From assembly GCA_963838095.1 (NCBI GenBank), contig CAWIPO010000009.1, positions 216,188 to 280,187 of the forward strand: a stretch of 64,000 nt of DNA. Reading direction: 5' to 3'. The translations under genes were made by a program, and so were the position numbers. Positions 52,308 to 60,795 of this stretch are shown one piece after another. This stretch comes from CAWCGU01 sp963838095 (GTDB taxonomy: Bacteria > Actinomycetota > Thermoleophilia > Solirubrobacterales > 70-9). The stretch's first letter is position 1; the number at the start of each line of letters is the position of its first letter. The notes under the pieces are model-generated. The model was not told where the DNA came from. It saw only the letters and a program-made list of their open reading frames with translations, and did no database searches.

Positions 52308-52751
52308 ATGACAACCGAAGAACGAAGCATGGGGTCGCAAGCGAACAAAGCCATCGTCCAGGAGTTCTATGACCAGTGGAACTCGGGAGCGATCGACTTT
52401 GAGCGGTTGGTACATCCAGACGTTGCGAACCATCAGCCGGACGGGGAGCCCGAGACCGGCCTCGAGAAGTTCCGTCAGGCGATCGAGGGGGTCATGGGCG
52501 CTGTCCCTGATTCGAAGTGGACGACGTTGAGGCTGATCGCAGAGGGCGACCTGGTTGTCTGCCACAACCGATGGAGCGGCACATATCGGGGAAGGATCTT
52601 CCGAGGATTCCCGACGTTGCCGGGCGAGCAATTCTCAGTCGAGCATGTCCATATCTATCGGATCGCCGACAACCGCCTCGCCGAGCACTGGGTCGTCCGC
52701 GATGACCTCGCGATGATGCTTCAAACGGGTGCTATCTCCACTTCTGGATGA
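52308..52751 (+). CDS. SnoaL-like ester cyclase/polyketide-cyclase-fold protein
   Basis: A 147-residue NTF2-fold protein. NKAIVQEFYDQWNSGAIDFERLVHPDVANHQPD and the FRQAIEGVMGAVPDSKWTTLRLIAEGDLVVCHNRWSGTYRG block are typical SnoaL-like. The C-terminal VEHVHIYRIADNRLAEHWVVRDDLAMM is characteristic. Start at ATG 52308 or the ATG at 52329. Divergent from the phosphatase. Substrate unknown. Confidence 0.88.
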   Translation: MTTEERSMGSQANKAIVQEFYDQWNSGAIDFERLVHPDVANHQPDGEPETGLEKFRQAIEGVMGAVPDSKWTTLRLIAEGDLVVCHNRWSGTYRGRIFRGFPTLPGEQFSVEHVHIYRIADNRLAEHWVVRDDLAMMLQTGAISTSG

Positions 52752-52886
52752 TGCGACCAACGAATCGGTGTGAGCGTCTCCCTCAGAGCCGGACGGCTTC
52801 AACAACCTCGGCCTCGAACCGGACATCGCGCTGACTCGGAGCGATACGTTTTCGTGGGCTGAGCCCAAGCGACTTGAGCGACCCTC

Positions 52887-53105
52887 TTGGCGAGTTTCGA
52901 AGCCGACATCCGCCCTCTGTTCCGCCCTGAAGATGTCGAGGAGATGTCGTGGGCGTTCGATCTCTCCTCGCACGAGGAGGTGAAGGGCAACGCCGAGGCG
53001 ATTTACGAGCGGCTCGCCGACGGCTCGATGCCTTGCGACGGCCCCTGGGATGACGCACAGGTACAGCGCTTCCGTGGCTGGATCGACGCCGGCGCCCCCG
53101 CCTGA
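52887..53105 (+). CDS. Small conserved protein of unknown function
   Basis: A 72-residue acidic protein from a TTG. SFEADIRPLFRPEDVEEMSWAFDLSSHEEV and a C-terminal IYERLADGSMPCDGPWDDAQVQRFRGWIDAGAPA give the pattern of a family that I remember as small, cytosolic and uncharacterised; the SMPCDG-W motif is its mark. The 135 bp before it holds no clear feature. Confidence 0.6.
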   Translation: MASFEADIRPLFRPEDVEEMSWAFDLSSHEEVKGNAEAIYERLADGSMPCDGPWDDAQVQRFRGWIDAGAPA

Positions 53106-53165
53106 GGGGCCCCCCACCTATCGCATCCGCCAGCAGAGCTGCGCGCTGACCGCAACGAGCGCTGC

Positions 53166-55004
53166 TCAGCGCGCAGTGCGCGTCGGCACTCGCACCCGCA
53201 GCTTCGTCACCTCGATCGAGAAGTCCGCATTCGAGCGGCGGCCGTAGGGGACGTCGGCGCCGAGCAGCTCGAGCTCGATCGCGTGGCCGCGCTGCAGCCG
53301 CCACGCGGCGGGATGGAGCTCCCACGTGTTCGCTCCCTGCTCGGGACGGTACGAGCCGCGGGCGATCAGTCGCCGGCTGCCGTCGGGGGCGACGTCCCAC
53401 AGGCGCCCGGCGAGCTGGGTGACGGAGGGATCAGCGCCGCTGACGTCGAGCTCGGCGCTGATCCGCGGTGAGCCGAGCAGCGCCAGCGGCCGCGTCGCCG
53501 GGTCCGCGACCGTGTAGCGCGCCGTCCCCGGCGCCGATCCGGGGGGCACCGAGACGCATCCGTCGCCGCCGCCCGTCACCGGGTCGATCGCTTCCCCGAC
53601 GGTCGGGTCGACGCCGTCGGAGCTGACGGTCTGCGGATCGGCGGATCGGTATCGCAGCCGACCGTCTGCAAGCGCCGTGAAACTCCGCGCGCGGAAGGGC
53701 CCGAGCGGCGGCTCTTCGCGCGGGCAGGTCTGGGCGTACGCGGTGACGCCGGTGCGCGGCGGCCGCGGGCGCTCGCCCGTCAGGTAGTGGTCGAACCAAG
53801 CGTGGATCGCGCGCAGCAGGCGCCGGCGCTCGGGCGGCTTGTTCGCGGCGCGCTGGTGGCCGAAGTCGCCGAGCAAGAGCGACTGCGGGACCCGCGGGTG
53901 CAGCCGGCGGGTGCGGTTTGAGAACCGCAGCACCTCGTCCACCGGAAAGAGGTCGTCGGTGAAGCCGGAGGCGAGCAGCAGCGGCGGGGGCGGGGAGGAG
54001 GGGTCGATGTAGTAGGCCGAGTGGTAGCGGACGAGCAAGTCGATGATCCGCTGCGCCTCGGCGTCGGTGTAGGGCTCGCCCATGTCGGTGCGGGCGACGA
54101 TCGAGGTGACGTCGGCCTCGGGATCGACCCCGGGCGGCGAGAGATAGCCCATCGGCCGCCCGGGCACGAACGGCTCGCCGAGCGGCTGCCCAGGTCCGGT
54201 CGCGGTCTGCGCGGCGGCGAAGATCGCGTTCACGAAGGTCGTCTTCACGACCCCGACAGGCTCGGTCGCGACCGAGCGCGGCGTCACTCCGTTCGCCGTC
54301 ACCCGCCCGTTCGGGGCGGCGGCGGTGATCAGGTCGCTCCACGGAATCACCGGGGCGGCGGCCGCAAGCCGCAACCGCGTCCCCTGCGGGCTTCGCCACG
54401 GGACCAGCGAGCCGTCGGGCAGCATCATCCGGTCTCGGAGCGCGGCGAGCATCAGCGACTGCCCGCCGCCGTAGGAGTCGCCGGTCGCGCCGATCCGCCT
54501 CGGCGCGGCGATCCCCTCGTCGACGAGCAGCCCGATCAGATGCTGGGCGTCGCGGACCTCGTAGCGGACGTCGGCGAGATGCAGCCAGCCCTCCGCGCAG
54601 GCGGCGGGAGATGCGGCCCGAGAGTCCGGGGTCCCGCAGGAGCCCCACAGTCCGCGCGCCGTGTAGGTGAGCACGGCATACCCCTCCCGTGCCCAGGCGT
54701 ACGCGTTGTCGGTGTAGGCGGTCGACTCCGGGTCCAGGTACTCCCACTTGCTGTTCCCGAAGCCGTGGATCTCGACGACCAGCGGCAGCCGCCCCGCGGG
54801 CTCGGCCGTCGGCAGCACGAGCGTCGTGTCGAGCGGGACGCCGTCCCAGGTCGGCACCAGCCCCGCGCATTGGTAGACGTCCTCCACCGTCCCGCAGTCG
54901 GTCAGTCCCAGGGGTGGTGAGGACGGCTCGCCAGCCGCGGCGCCTGAAGGTACGGCCAGCGCCGAGGCAGCAAGCACGGAGATCAGCAGTGCCCGCGCTC
55001 CCAC
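53166..55004 (-). CDS. Secreted CocE/NonD-family hydrolase (X-Pro dipeptidyl-peptidase S15-like)
   Basis: A 612-residue secreted hydrolase. A signal peptide spans about 1-24 (LISVLAASALAVPSGAAAG). The S15 domain has VVEIHGFGNSKWEY, GRGLWGS-like ARGLWGSCGT and the nucleophile elbow GATGDSYGGGQSLML. Acid and base are expected in TDDLFPVDEVLRF and LLGDFGHQR. A jelly-roll C-domain ends with AWRLQRGHAIELELLGADVPYG. Members cut acyl-esters or Pro-peptides. Substrate unknown. Confidence 0.92.
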   Translation of the reverse strand: MGARALLISVLAASALAVPSGAAAGEPSSPPLGLTDCGTVEDVYQCAGLVPTWDGVPLDTTLVLPTAEPAGRLPLVVEIHGFGNSKWEYLDPESTAYTDNAYAWAREGYAVLTYTARGLWGSCGTPDSRAASPAACAEGWLHLADVRYEVRDAQHLIGLLVDEGIAAPRRIGATGDSYGGGQSLMLAALRDRMMLPDGSLVPWRSPQGTRLRLAAAAPVIPWSDLITAAAPNGRVTANGVTPRSVATEPVGVVKTTFVNAIFAAAQTATGPGQPLGEPFVPGRPMGYLSPPGVDPEADVTSIVARTDMGEPYTDAEAQRIIDLLVRYHSAYYIDPSSPPPPLLLASGFTDDLFPVDEVLRFSNRTRRLHPRVPQSLLLGDFGHQRAANKPPERRRLLRAIHAWFDHYLTGERPRPPRTGVTAYAQTCPREEPPLGPFRARSFTALADGRLRYRSADPQTVSSDGVDPTVGEAIDPVTGGGDGCVSVPPGSAPGTARYTVADPATRPLALLGSPRISAELDVSGADPSVTQLAGRLWDVAPDGSRRLIARGSYRPEQGANTWELHPAAWRLQRGHAIELELLGADVPYGRRSNADFSIEVTKLRVRVPTRTAR

Positions 55005-55032
55005 ACCGGAGATTGTGAATCAAGCGCCGCGC

Positions 55033-55728
55033 TCAGGCGCCGGCAGGCTCGAACACCGCCTCCATCGCCGAGTGGTCCGAGAGCTCGATCTCGCGCCAGC
55101 CGTGCATGTAGTCGCAGCGGATCGGGTTCAGCTCGGCCGAGGCGAGGATGTGGTCGATGCGGTACGTGAAGTTGCGTCGCGCCCGGGTGCGCAGTCCCCA
55201 GCTCGCCTCGCGGCGCCCGTGGCCGTTCAGCGCCTGGAAGACGTCGCGCAGGTCCCAGTCGGCCAGCTCCGCCGGGACCGACCGTTCCGAGTTCAGGTCT
55301 CCGCAGAGGACCCGGTGGCGGTTGCACGGGGTGGCGAGCGCGGTGTACAGCGCCTCGCTGGTCTCCGCCTTAAGCGCGTCGCCGGCGGGCGGGACGTGGG
55401 CATTGTGGATCTCGATCTGCCCCGCCGGCGACTCTCCGACCGCCGAGAGCACCCGTTCCGGCTGGGGAGCGCCGACCGCCGGCAGCTCGGTCAGCTCCCA
55501 GCGGCTCGCGGTGAGGTTGAAGATCCGCCGCCCGTTGCTGAAGGCGGCGGAGTCGAGCACGTGGTCAAGGCCGATCTCGGCCAGCGCCCGCGACCACCTG
55601 GGGAGCGTGCTGGGACGCACCTCCTGCAGGGCGACGATGTCGGGCTCGCGGCGCGCCAGCGCCCTCGCCTGCTCCCGCATCATCCGCGTCCGACCGGCGA
55701 CGTTCCAGGAGAGCAGCTTCAAACGCAT
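55033..55728 (-). CDS. Endonuclease/exonuclease/phosphatase-family protein
   Basis: A 231-residue EEP-fold protein. The motifs LLSWNVAGRT, PDIVALQEVRP, CGDLNSE, YRIDHILAS and LSDHSAMEAVF are all in order and hold the metal-binding Asn/Glu/Asp/His set. Family activity is phosphodiester or phosphomonoester cleavage; the target cannot be told. No signal peptide. 28 nt from the S15-type hydrolase, same strand. Confidence 0.92.
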   Translation of the reverse strand: MRLKLLSWNVAGRTRMMREQARALARREPDIVALQEVRPSTLPRWSRALAEIGLDHVLDSAAFSNGRRIFNLTASRWELTELPAVGAPQPERVLSAVGESPAGQIEIHNAHVPPAGDALKAETSEALYTALATPCNRHRVLCGDLNSERSVPAELADWDLRDVFQALNGHGRREASWGLRTRARRNFTYRIDHILASAELNPIRCDYMHGWREIELSDHSAMEAVFEPAGA

Positions 55729-55780
55729 CGCCTCGCAGTCTTGCGCTGGGTGATGACGTCAGATCTGGGAGGGGCCTGAG

Positions 55781-56425
55781 CTACTTCACGACCCGGTAGC
55801 GCACGTGCGTGACCCCGGGCGCCTCGACCACGCGCGTTTGCTCGAGCTTCAGGTCCGCGCCGCCGAGGTTGTCGAGCAGCCGCTCCCCGTCGCCGAGCAG
55901 AAGCGGGACGACGTGAAGCTGCACCTCGTCGACCAGCCCGGCCGCGAGGTACTGCTGGCAGGCCTGGGCGCCGCCGGCGACGTGGACGGCTTTGCCGCCC
56001 GCGGCCGCGGTGGCCTGCTCGAGCGCCGACTCGATTCCGTCGGTGACGAAGGTGAAGGTCGTCCCCTCCATCGCGAGCGGCTCACGCGCGTGGTGGGTGA
56101 GCACGAAAACGGGGTGGTGGAACGGCGGCTCGTCTCCCCACCAGCCGTTGGCGTTCGGGTCGTCCTCCCACGACCCCTCGCCGCCGCTGTACATCCGCCG
56201 GCCCATCACGCTGGCGCCGATACTTTCGAGGTGCTCCTCCATCACCGCGGAGCTGGCGTTGGTCTCGCCTCCGCCGTGACCATGCGGCTTTCGCCAGGCC
56301 TCAAGCGAGAGCGCCCAGTCGTGAAGGTGCGTCGCGCCCTCGCCGAGCGGATCGTCGAGCGACTGGTTCGGCCCGGCGACGAAGCCGTCGAGCGAGGTCG
56401 TGATGTCGATGACGAGCTTGGGCAT
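55781..56425 (-). CDS. Dihydrofolate-reductase-family (RibD C-terminal-like) protein
   Basis: A 214-residue YyaP/RibD-C-type reductase. MPKLVIDITTSLDGFVAGPNQSLDDPLGEG is the characteristic start, followed by IGASVMGRRMYSGGEGSWE and VFVLTHHAREPLAMEGTTFTFVTDGIESALEQA, then VAGGAQACQQYLAAGLVDEVQLHVVPLLLGDGERL. Likely binds NADPH; substrate unknown. Monocistronic. Confidence 0.93.
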   Translation of the reverse strand: MPKLVIDITTSLDGFVAGPNQSLDDPLGEGATHLHDWALSLEAWRKPHGHGGGETNASSAVMEEHLESIGASVMGRRMYSGGEGSWEDDPNANGWWGDEPPFHHPVFVLTHHAREPLAMEGTTFTFVTDGIESALEQATAAAGGKAVHVAGGAQACQQYLAAGLVDEVQLHVVPLLLGDGERLLDNLGGADLKLEQTRVVEAPGVTHVRYRVVK

Positions 56426-56524
56426 GTTTGTTCCTCCTGGGATGGGCGGCGCCCGGCCGACTGGGTGGGTTCGTAATCAATAGACGACCGTGGCCCGGTG
56501 GACTAATCGATAGGGTGGCGCGCG

Positions 56525-56746
56525 ATGTCACTGATCATCCTCGAAGCGGTTGCCGACGGAGGCGAGGAGCTGGCGATGAAGGCGGCCGACGAGCTCGGGA
56601 TCCCCGTCGGCTGGGACTCGGAGTTCCAGTCGGCCACCTTCGACTCTGACGAGCTCGACGAGGAGGGGCTGCTCGCGGTGCTGACGCAGAAGCTCAACGG
56701 CCTGGATCCCGACTGGCAGCAGAAGCTCACCGTCGTCGAGGACTAG
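56525..56746 (+). CDS. Small acidic protein of unknown function
   Basis: A 73-residue, highly acidic protein (EEL, DSDELDEEG, VVED). MSLIILEAVADGGEELAMKAADELGIPVGWDSEFQSATFD looks like a real fold and has a good codon pattern. The ATG at 56525 is 99 bp from the divergent reductase gene, a gap in which I see no strong motif. No known family recognised. Confidence 0.6.
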   Translation: MSLIILEAVADGGEELAMKAADELGIPVGWDSEFQSATFDSDELDEEGLLAVLTQKLNGLDPDWQQKLTVVED

Positions 56747-56755
56747 CGCGCACCC

Positions 56756-56784
56756 TGTCGATTTCGCCGCCCCCGTTCGTAGTC
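56756..56784 (+). promoter_or_regulatory. ECF42-type promoter for the first DGPF gene
   Basis: TGTCGA (56756-56761), a 16-bp spacer and CGTAGTC (56778-56784). A TGTCGA -35 box has been described for ECF42 sigma factors, and such a sigma gene lies two genes downstream. The same arrangement precedes the second DGPF gene. Confidence 0.7.
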
Positions 56785-56834
56785 AGAATGAAGGCGGCGA
56801 TAAGACGCCGCCCAAGACCACGGAGGTTCGACCG

Positions 56835-57230
56835 ATGAAGTACCTGCTCGCGATCTACGTCAACGAAGCCGGCTGGGCGGAGTACACGCCCGAGGAGCAG
56901 GCGGAGGGCATGAAGGTCTGGGAAGCGCTCAACCAGGAGATGACGGATGCCGGCGTGTACCTCGCCGGGGAGGGGCTCGCCCCCACCGCCACCGCGACGT
57001 CGTTGCGGATCCCGGAGTCCGGCGACGCGCTGATCTCCGACGGGCCGTTCGCAGAGACCAAGGAGGCGCTCGGCGGCTTCTACCTGCTCGACTGCGCCGA
57101 CCTCGACGAGGCGATCTCCTGGGCGAGGAAGATCCCGTACTCGGGCGGCGGCGTCGAAGTGCGCCCGGTGATGCAGTTCGAGGGCTCCGGCGAGGCCGAC
57201 TCCCAGGAGGCTGTGGAGGCACGGCAGTAG
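56835..57230 (+). CDS. DGPF/YCII-related protein 1
   Basis: A 131-residue YCII-fold protein. MKYLLAIYVNEAGWAEYTPEEQAEGMKVWEALNQEM and the DGPF motif in ISDGPFAETKEALGGFYLLDCADLDEAISWARKIPY are diagnostic. Such proteins are regular partners and targets of ECF42 sigma factors. Its own function is unknown. The leader (56757-56834) is nearly repeated before the second copy. Confidence 0.92.
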   Translation: MKYLLAIYVNEAGWAEYTPEEQAEGMKVWEALNQEMTDAGVYLAGEGLAPTATATSLRIPESGDALISDGPFAETKEALGGFYLLDCADLDEAISWARKIPYSGGGVEVRPVMQFEGSGEADSQEAVEARQ

Positions 57231-57238
57231 AAGCCGAC

Positions 57239-57267
57239 CGTCGATTTCGCCGCGGCCGTTCGTAGTC
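57239..57267 (+). promoter_or_regulatory. ECF42-type promoter for the second DGPF gene
   Basis: CGTCGA (57239-57244), 16 bp and CGTAGTC (57261-57267). The surrounding 70 bp resemble those of the first DGPF gene, including GTTCGTAGTCAGAATGAAGG, so the promoter was duplicated with the gene. Confidence 0.7.
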
Positions 57268-57317
57268 AGAATGAAGGCGGCAATATGGCGCTGCCAAGAC
57301 CACAGGAGGTTTGACCC

Positions 57318-57713
57318 ATGAAGTACCTGCTGGCGCTGTACGGCGACGAGTCGCGGAATGCCGACATGACCCCCGAGCAGTCCCAGGAGGCGATCAAGCA
57401 CTGGGACGCCTACACCGCGGAGGCCAAGGCGGCGGGCGCGTTTCTCGGCGGCGAGGGCCTTCAGCCGAGCATGACCGCCACCCAGGTCCAGTTCACCGAC
57501 GACGGCGAGCCGATCGTCACCGACGGACCCTTCGCCGAGACAAAGGAGCAGCTCGGTGGCTTCTACCTGCTGGAGTGCTCCGACCTCGACGACGCGATCG
57601 CCTGGGCGAAGAAGATCCCGATGCCCGATGGCACGGTGGAGGTGCGACCGGTCATCGACTACGAGGCCAGGGGTTCGACCGAGCACGCCAACACTTCGGA
57701 GGCGGTGGCGTAA
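57318..57713 (+). CDS. DGPF/YCII-related protein 2
   Basis: A 131-residue paralogue of the preceding gene. MKYLLALYGDESRNADMTPEQSQEAIKHWDAYTAEAKAAG, then VTDGPFAETKEQLGGFYLLECSDLDDAIAWAKKIPMPDG. The stop overlaps the sigma-factor gene start (GTAA), implying coupled translation. GGAGG precedes the ATG. Confidence 0.93.
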   Translation: MKYLLALYGDESRNADMTPEQSQEAIKHWDAYTAEAKAAGAFLGGEGLQPSMTATQVQFTDDGEPIVTDGPFAETKEQLGGFYLLECSDLDDAIAWAKKIPMPDGTVEVRPVIDYEARGSTEHANTSEAVA

Positions 57714-58951
57714 CGGCGTCCCCCGAGGCAGTCGACCGCCTGTTCCGCGAGGAGTCGGGACGGGCGGTCGCCTCCCTCATCCGCGTGCTCGGCGACTTCG
57801 ACCTCGCCGAGGAGGCGGTGCAGGACGCGTTCGTGACCGCACTCGAGGTATGGCCGAAGCGCGGAGTGCCGGCGAACCCCGGCGCCTGGATCACGACCAC
57901 CGCCCGCAACCGGGCGATCGACCGCATCCGCCGCGCGCGCCGCTTCAAGGACAAGCTGCGCGAGCTCGAGGCGATGGCGCCGGCCGCCCAGGAGGAGGGC
58001 GAGGAGGACGGAGAGGACGATGTGATCGACGAGAGCACGATCCCCGACGATCGGCTGCGGCTGATCTTCACCTGCTGCCACCCGGCGCTCGCGCCGGAGG
58101 CGCGGGTGGCGCTGACCCTGCGCACGCTCGGCGGCCTCCAGACCCCCGAGATCGCCCGCGCCTTCCTCACCACCGAGCCGGCGATGCAGCAGCGCCTGGT
58201 GCGCGCGAAGCGAAAGATCCGCGACGCCCGCATCCCCTACGTCGTCCCGCCCGACCACGAGCTCCCCGACCGCCTCGGCGGAGTGCTGGCGACGCTGTAT
58301 CTGGTCTTCAACGAGGGCTACGCGGCAACGGCGGGCGAAGCGCTCGTCCGCCGCGAGCTCTGCGCCGAGGCGATCCGCCTGACTCGCGTGCTGCGGGCGC
58401 TGATGCCCGACGAGCCGGAGGTCGCCGGCCTGCTGGCGCTGATGCTGCTCCAGGACTCGCGCCGCGATGCGCGCACCGGCCCCGGCGGCGAGTTCGTGCT
58501 GCTGGACGACCAAGACCGCGCGCTGTGGGACCGGGCCGAGATCGAGGAAGGTTTGGCACTCCTGAACATCCTCCCGGCCGCCCCCTACTCGCTCCAGGCG
58601 GCGATCGCCGCCGAGCACGCCCGCGCCCCGACCCCGGAGGCGACCGACTGGCGTCGGATCGCCGAGCTCTACGGCCTGCTGGTCCAGGTCGTTCCCGGGC
58701 CCGTGGTGAAGCTGAACCGCGCGGTCGCCGTCGCGTTGGCCGACGGCGAGGAGCACGGGCTGGAGCTCATGGACGAGCTGGAGGGGGAGCTCGACGGCTA
58801 CCAGCATTTCCACTCCGCGCGCGCGGACCTGCTGCGCCGGTTAGGGCGCGATCGCGAAGCCGAGGCGGCTTATGCCCGCGCGCTCGAGCTCACCGAGCAG
58901 CCGGCCGAGCGCGAGTTCCTCCAGGGCCGCCTGGAGCAAGTTGCGAGGTAG
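57710..58951 (+). CDS. ECF42-type RNA polymerase sigma factor
   Basis: About 413 residues: sigma region 2 (LFREESGRAVASLIRVLGDFDLAEEAVQDAFVTALEVW, NPGAWITTTARNRAIDRIRR), sigma region 4 (RVALTLRTLGGLQTPEIARAFLTTEPAMQQRLVRAKRKIR) and a long C-terminal DUF6596/TPR-like extension (TLYLVFNEGYAATAGE, QAAIAAEHARAPTPEATDWRRIAELY, NRAVAVALADG). This layout with upstream DGPF genes defines ECF42; the extension replaces an anti-sigma factor. The frame opens at an unusual GTA (57710) where the normal GTG would give a GTGA overlap, so the start base may be wrong. Confidence 0.92.
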   Translation, partial: VTASPEAVDRLFREESGRAVASLIRVLGDFDLAEEAVQDAFVTALEVWPKRGVPANPGAWITTTARNRAIDRIRRARRFKDKLRELEAMAPAAQEEGEEDGEDDVIDESTIPDDRLRLIFTCCHPALAPEARVALTLRTLGGLQTPEIARAFLTTEPAMQQRLVRAKRKIRDARIPYVVPPDHELPDRLGGVLATLYLVFNEGYAATAGEALVRRELCAEAIRLTRVLRALMPDEPEVAGLLALMLLQDSRRDARTGPGGEFVLLDDQDRALWDRAEIEEGLALLNILPAAPYSLQAAIAAEHARAPTPEATDWRRIAELYGLLVQVVPGPVVKLNRAVAVALADGEEHGLELMDELEGELDGYQHFHSARADLLRRLGRDREAEAAYARALELTEQPAEREFLQGRLEQVAR

Positions 58952-58960
58952 GGTCAACCC

Positions 58961-59269
58961 GTGATCGTCGTCATCGGCCGAGTCAGATGCGCAGAGGAAA
59001 ACCGCGAAGAGCTGATTGCCGCCTTCGTTCGCATGCAGGAGGCGTCACGCGGGGAGGACGGCTGCCTCCGCTACGGCTTCTTCGCCGCCGTCGAGGATCC
59101 GAACAGCTTTGTCGCCGTCGAGGAGTGGGCCGACCGTCCCGCACTCGACCGCCACTTCGAGCAGCCGCATCTGGCCGAGTTCGCGAAGCGATTGGGCGAG
59201 CTGGTCTCGGAGCGTCCCGAAGTCGCAATCCACGAGGTCGCCGACACGAAACCGTTCCCTCACCGATAG
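58961..59269 (+). CDS. Antibiotic biosynthesis monooxygenase (ABM)-domain protein
   Basis: A 102-residue ABM/dimeric alpha-beta-barrel protein from a GTG, 9 nt after the sigma-factor gene. VVIGRVRCAEENREELIAAF, GCLRYGFFAAVEDPNSFVAVEEWADRPALDRHF and the C-terminal strand are typical. Possibly part of the ECF42 unit. Relatives include heme and quinol monooxygenases. Confidence 0.88.
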   Translation: MIVVIGRVRCAEENREELIAAFVRMQEASRGEDGCLRYGFFAAVEDPNSFVAVEEWADRPALDRHFEQPHLAEFAKRLGELVSERPEVAIHEVADTKPFPHR

Positions 59270-59306
59270 GAACCTCAGGCGCAGGCGCCAGCGTCGCCGC
59301 CCGGGT

Positions 59307-60691
59307 CTAGTCCGCCGAGACCCGTTCCAGGAACGGGACGACCGTCTTCAGGAAATCGTTCTTCGACGGCGACGCGGCGAGCGGGTCGACGTGCGCGTAG
59401 GTCGAGCTGCGGTCGACGAACTCGAGGTCGCGGCGCGGCACGCCTGACTGGCGGGCGAGCAGGCGGATCCCCTTGATCACCCGTCCATCGCCGAGCGAGG
59501 TCTCGAACGCGTACATCGGCAGCTGGGCGTCGTCGCCGTGCGTTGTGCGGATCCCGAATACCCCCTGCGCGGGGTTGGCGTTGCCGGCGCTGATCGCCGA
59601 CGAGTCGATCGACAGGCGCCGCGGGTGATACCACGAGGTCCCGTCCATGCCGTCGATACCGGAGAAGATCTGCGCGACCCGCTCCACGGTCCCGAGCTCG
59701 CCGTTGACCCAGTCGGCGGGGTCGCCGGAGCCCAGCGCCCCGATGTGGACCTGGATCAGCGACAGGCTCGCGGGGCTCGTGTCGGTGTCGAACGCGTAGC
59801 CGTAGCCGCCGCGGTTCGACGCCGGGACCGGCGGGTTGAGGCTCGGCGGGAGCAGCGGCCAGTCCTGGAAGACCGACGGCGCCGTCGGCTCCTTAGGGCG
59901 GCCGTCGATCCGACGATGTTGAAGACCCCCGCCGCCCATGGCAGGCCGAAGCCCAGGAGGTCGAGGAACGGGGAGGAGGTCTCGAGCGCTGCGAGCTGGC
60001 TCTCCGCCTCCTCCTCGCTCGGCACCGTGGCGCTCGACGCCCCGCCGTCGATGAAGACGAGCCCGTCGAGCTGGTCCGCACCCGCCTTTCCGTTGAAGTC
60101 CCAGGTCGCGTAGGCGGTCGTGATCGAGCCGCCCAGCGAGTGGCCGCCGAGCACGACCTCGCGCCCGCCGCGGCGCGCCTCGGCGATCACGTTGCGCAGG
60201 TCGCCGATCGCCACCCGCAGCCCCCACTTGCGCACGAAGGCCGCCGAGTCGTCGCTGACGGGCTGGTAGTGCTCGGTGATGCTCGAGTCGCTGAGCCATT
60301 CCAGGTAGTAGCGGAACAGCTCTTCGATGTTCTTGTCGCCGGCTTTCGCCTCGTCGAGGATCGAGTGGTCCTCGAGCATGTTCTCGCGCCGCTCGATCGA
60401 CCACACCTGCCACCCGGGGAGGCGATCGAGGATCGCGCTCGCGATCGGCCTGAAGTACACCGCGCCCGCCGAGGTCCCGGGCTCGAGCACGAGCACGTGA
60501 TCGGCGTTGCGGGGGCCCTGCTTCAGCACCCTGACCTTGTCGTAGCGGGCGGGGCCCGGAGCGTTGTAGCCGTCGATCGTGGCAACGGACGCACTCGCCG
60601 GCGCGACCCCGATCGCCGCGGTAGCGGCGACGGCGGCGGCGAGCAACAGGCATGCGCGGCGCATCGAGTGTCCATCCATGGACGTGATCAT
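59307..60691 (-). CDS. Secreted alpha/beta hydrolase, frameshifted
   Basis: About 461 residues. A signal peptide covers the first 35 residues (RRACLLLAAAVAATAAIGVAPASA); the exact start among ATG 60691, 60679 and 60664 is open. EVVLGGHSLGGSITTAYATWDF is the nucleophile elbow. The frame changes near 59910: N-terminal part ends WAAGVFNIVGS, and IDGRPKEPTAPSVFQDWPLLPP continues with one base apparently missing. The C-terminal DRSSTYAHVDPLAASPSKNDF contains the likely catalytic His. Substrate unknown. Confidence 0.85.
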
Positions 60692-60795
60692 CCCTGTATC
60701 AGACGTGCAACCGAGCGAAAGTTGCGATCCTTTGGCTGTCGTGAGTCACGCGAGGGGATCGAGGGGCGGGCAATCGCGTCGCGCTGGGAGTCGTC

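Noticed and set aside
52293..52631. N-terminal extension of the phosphatase frame
   Set aside because: It is antisense to the SnoaL-like gene and lacks homology; the RHG motif directly follows GTG 52292.
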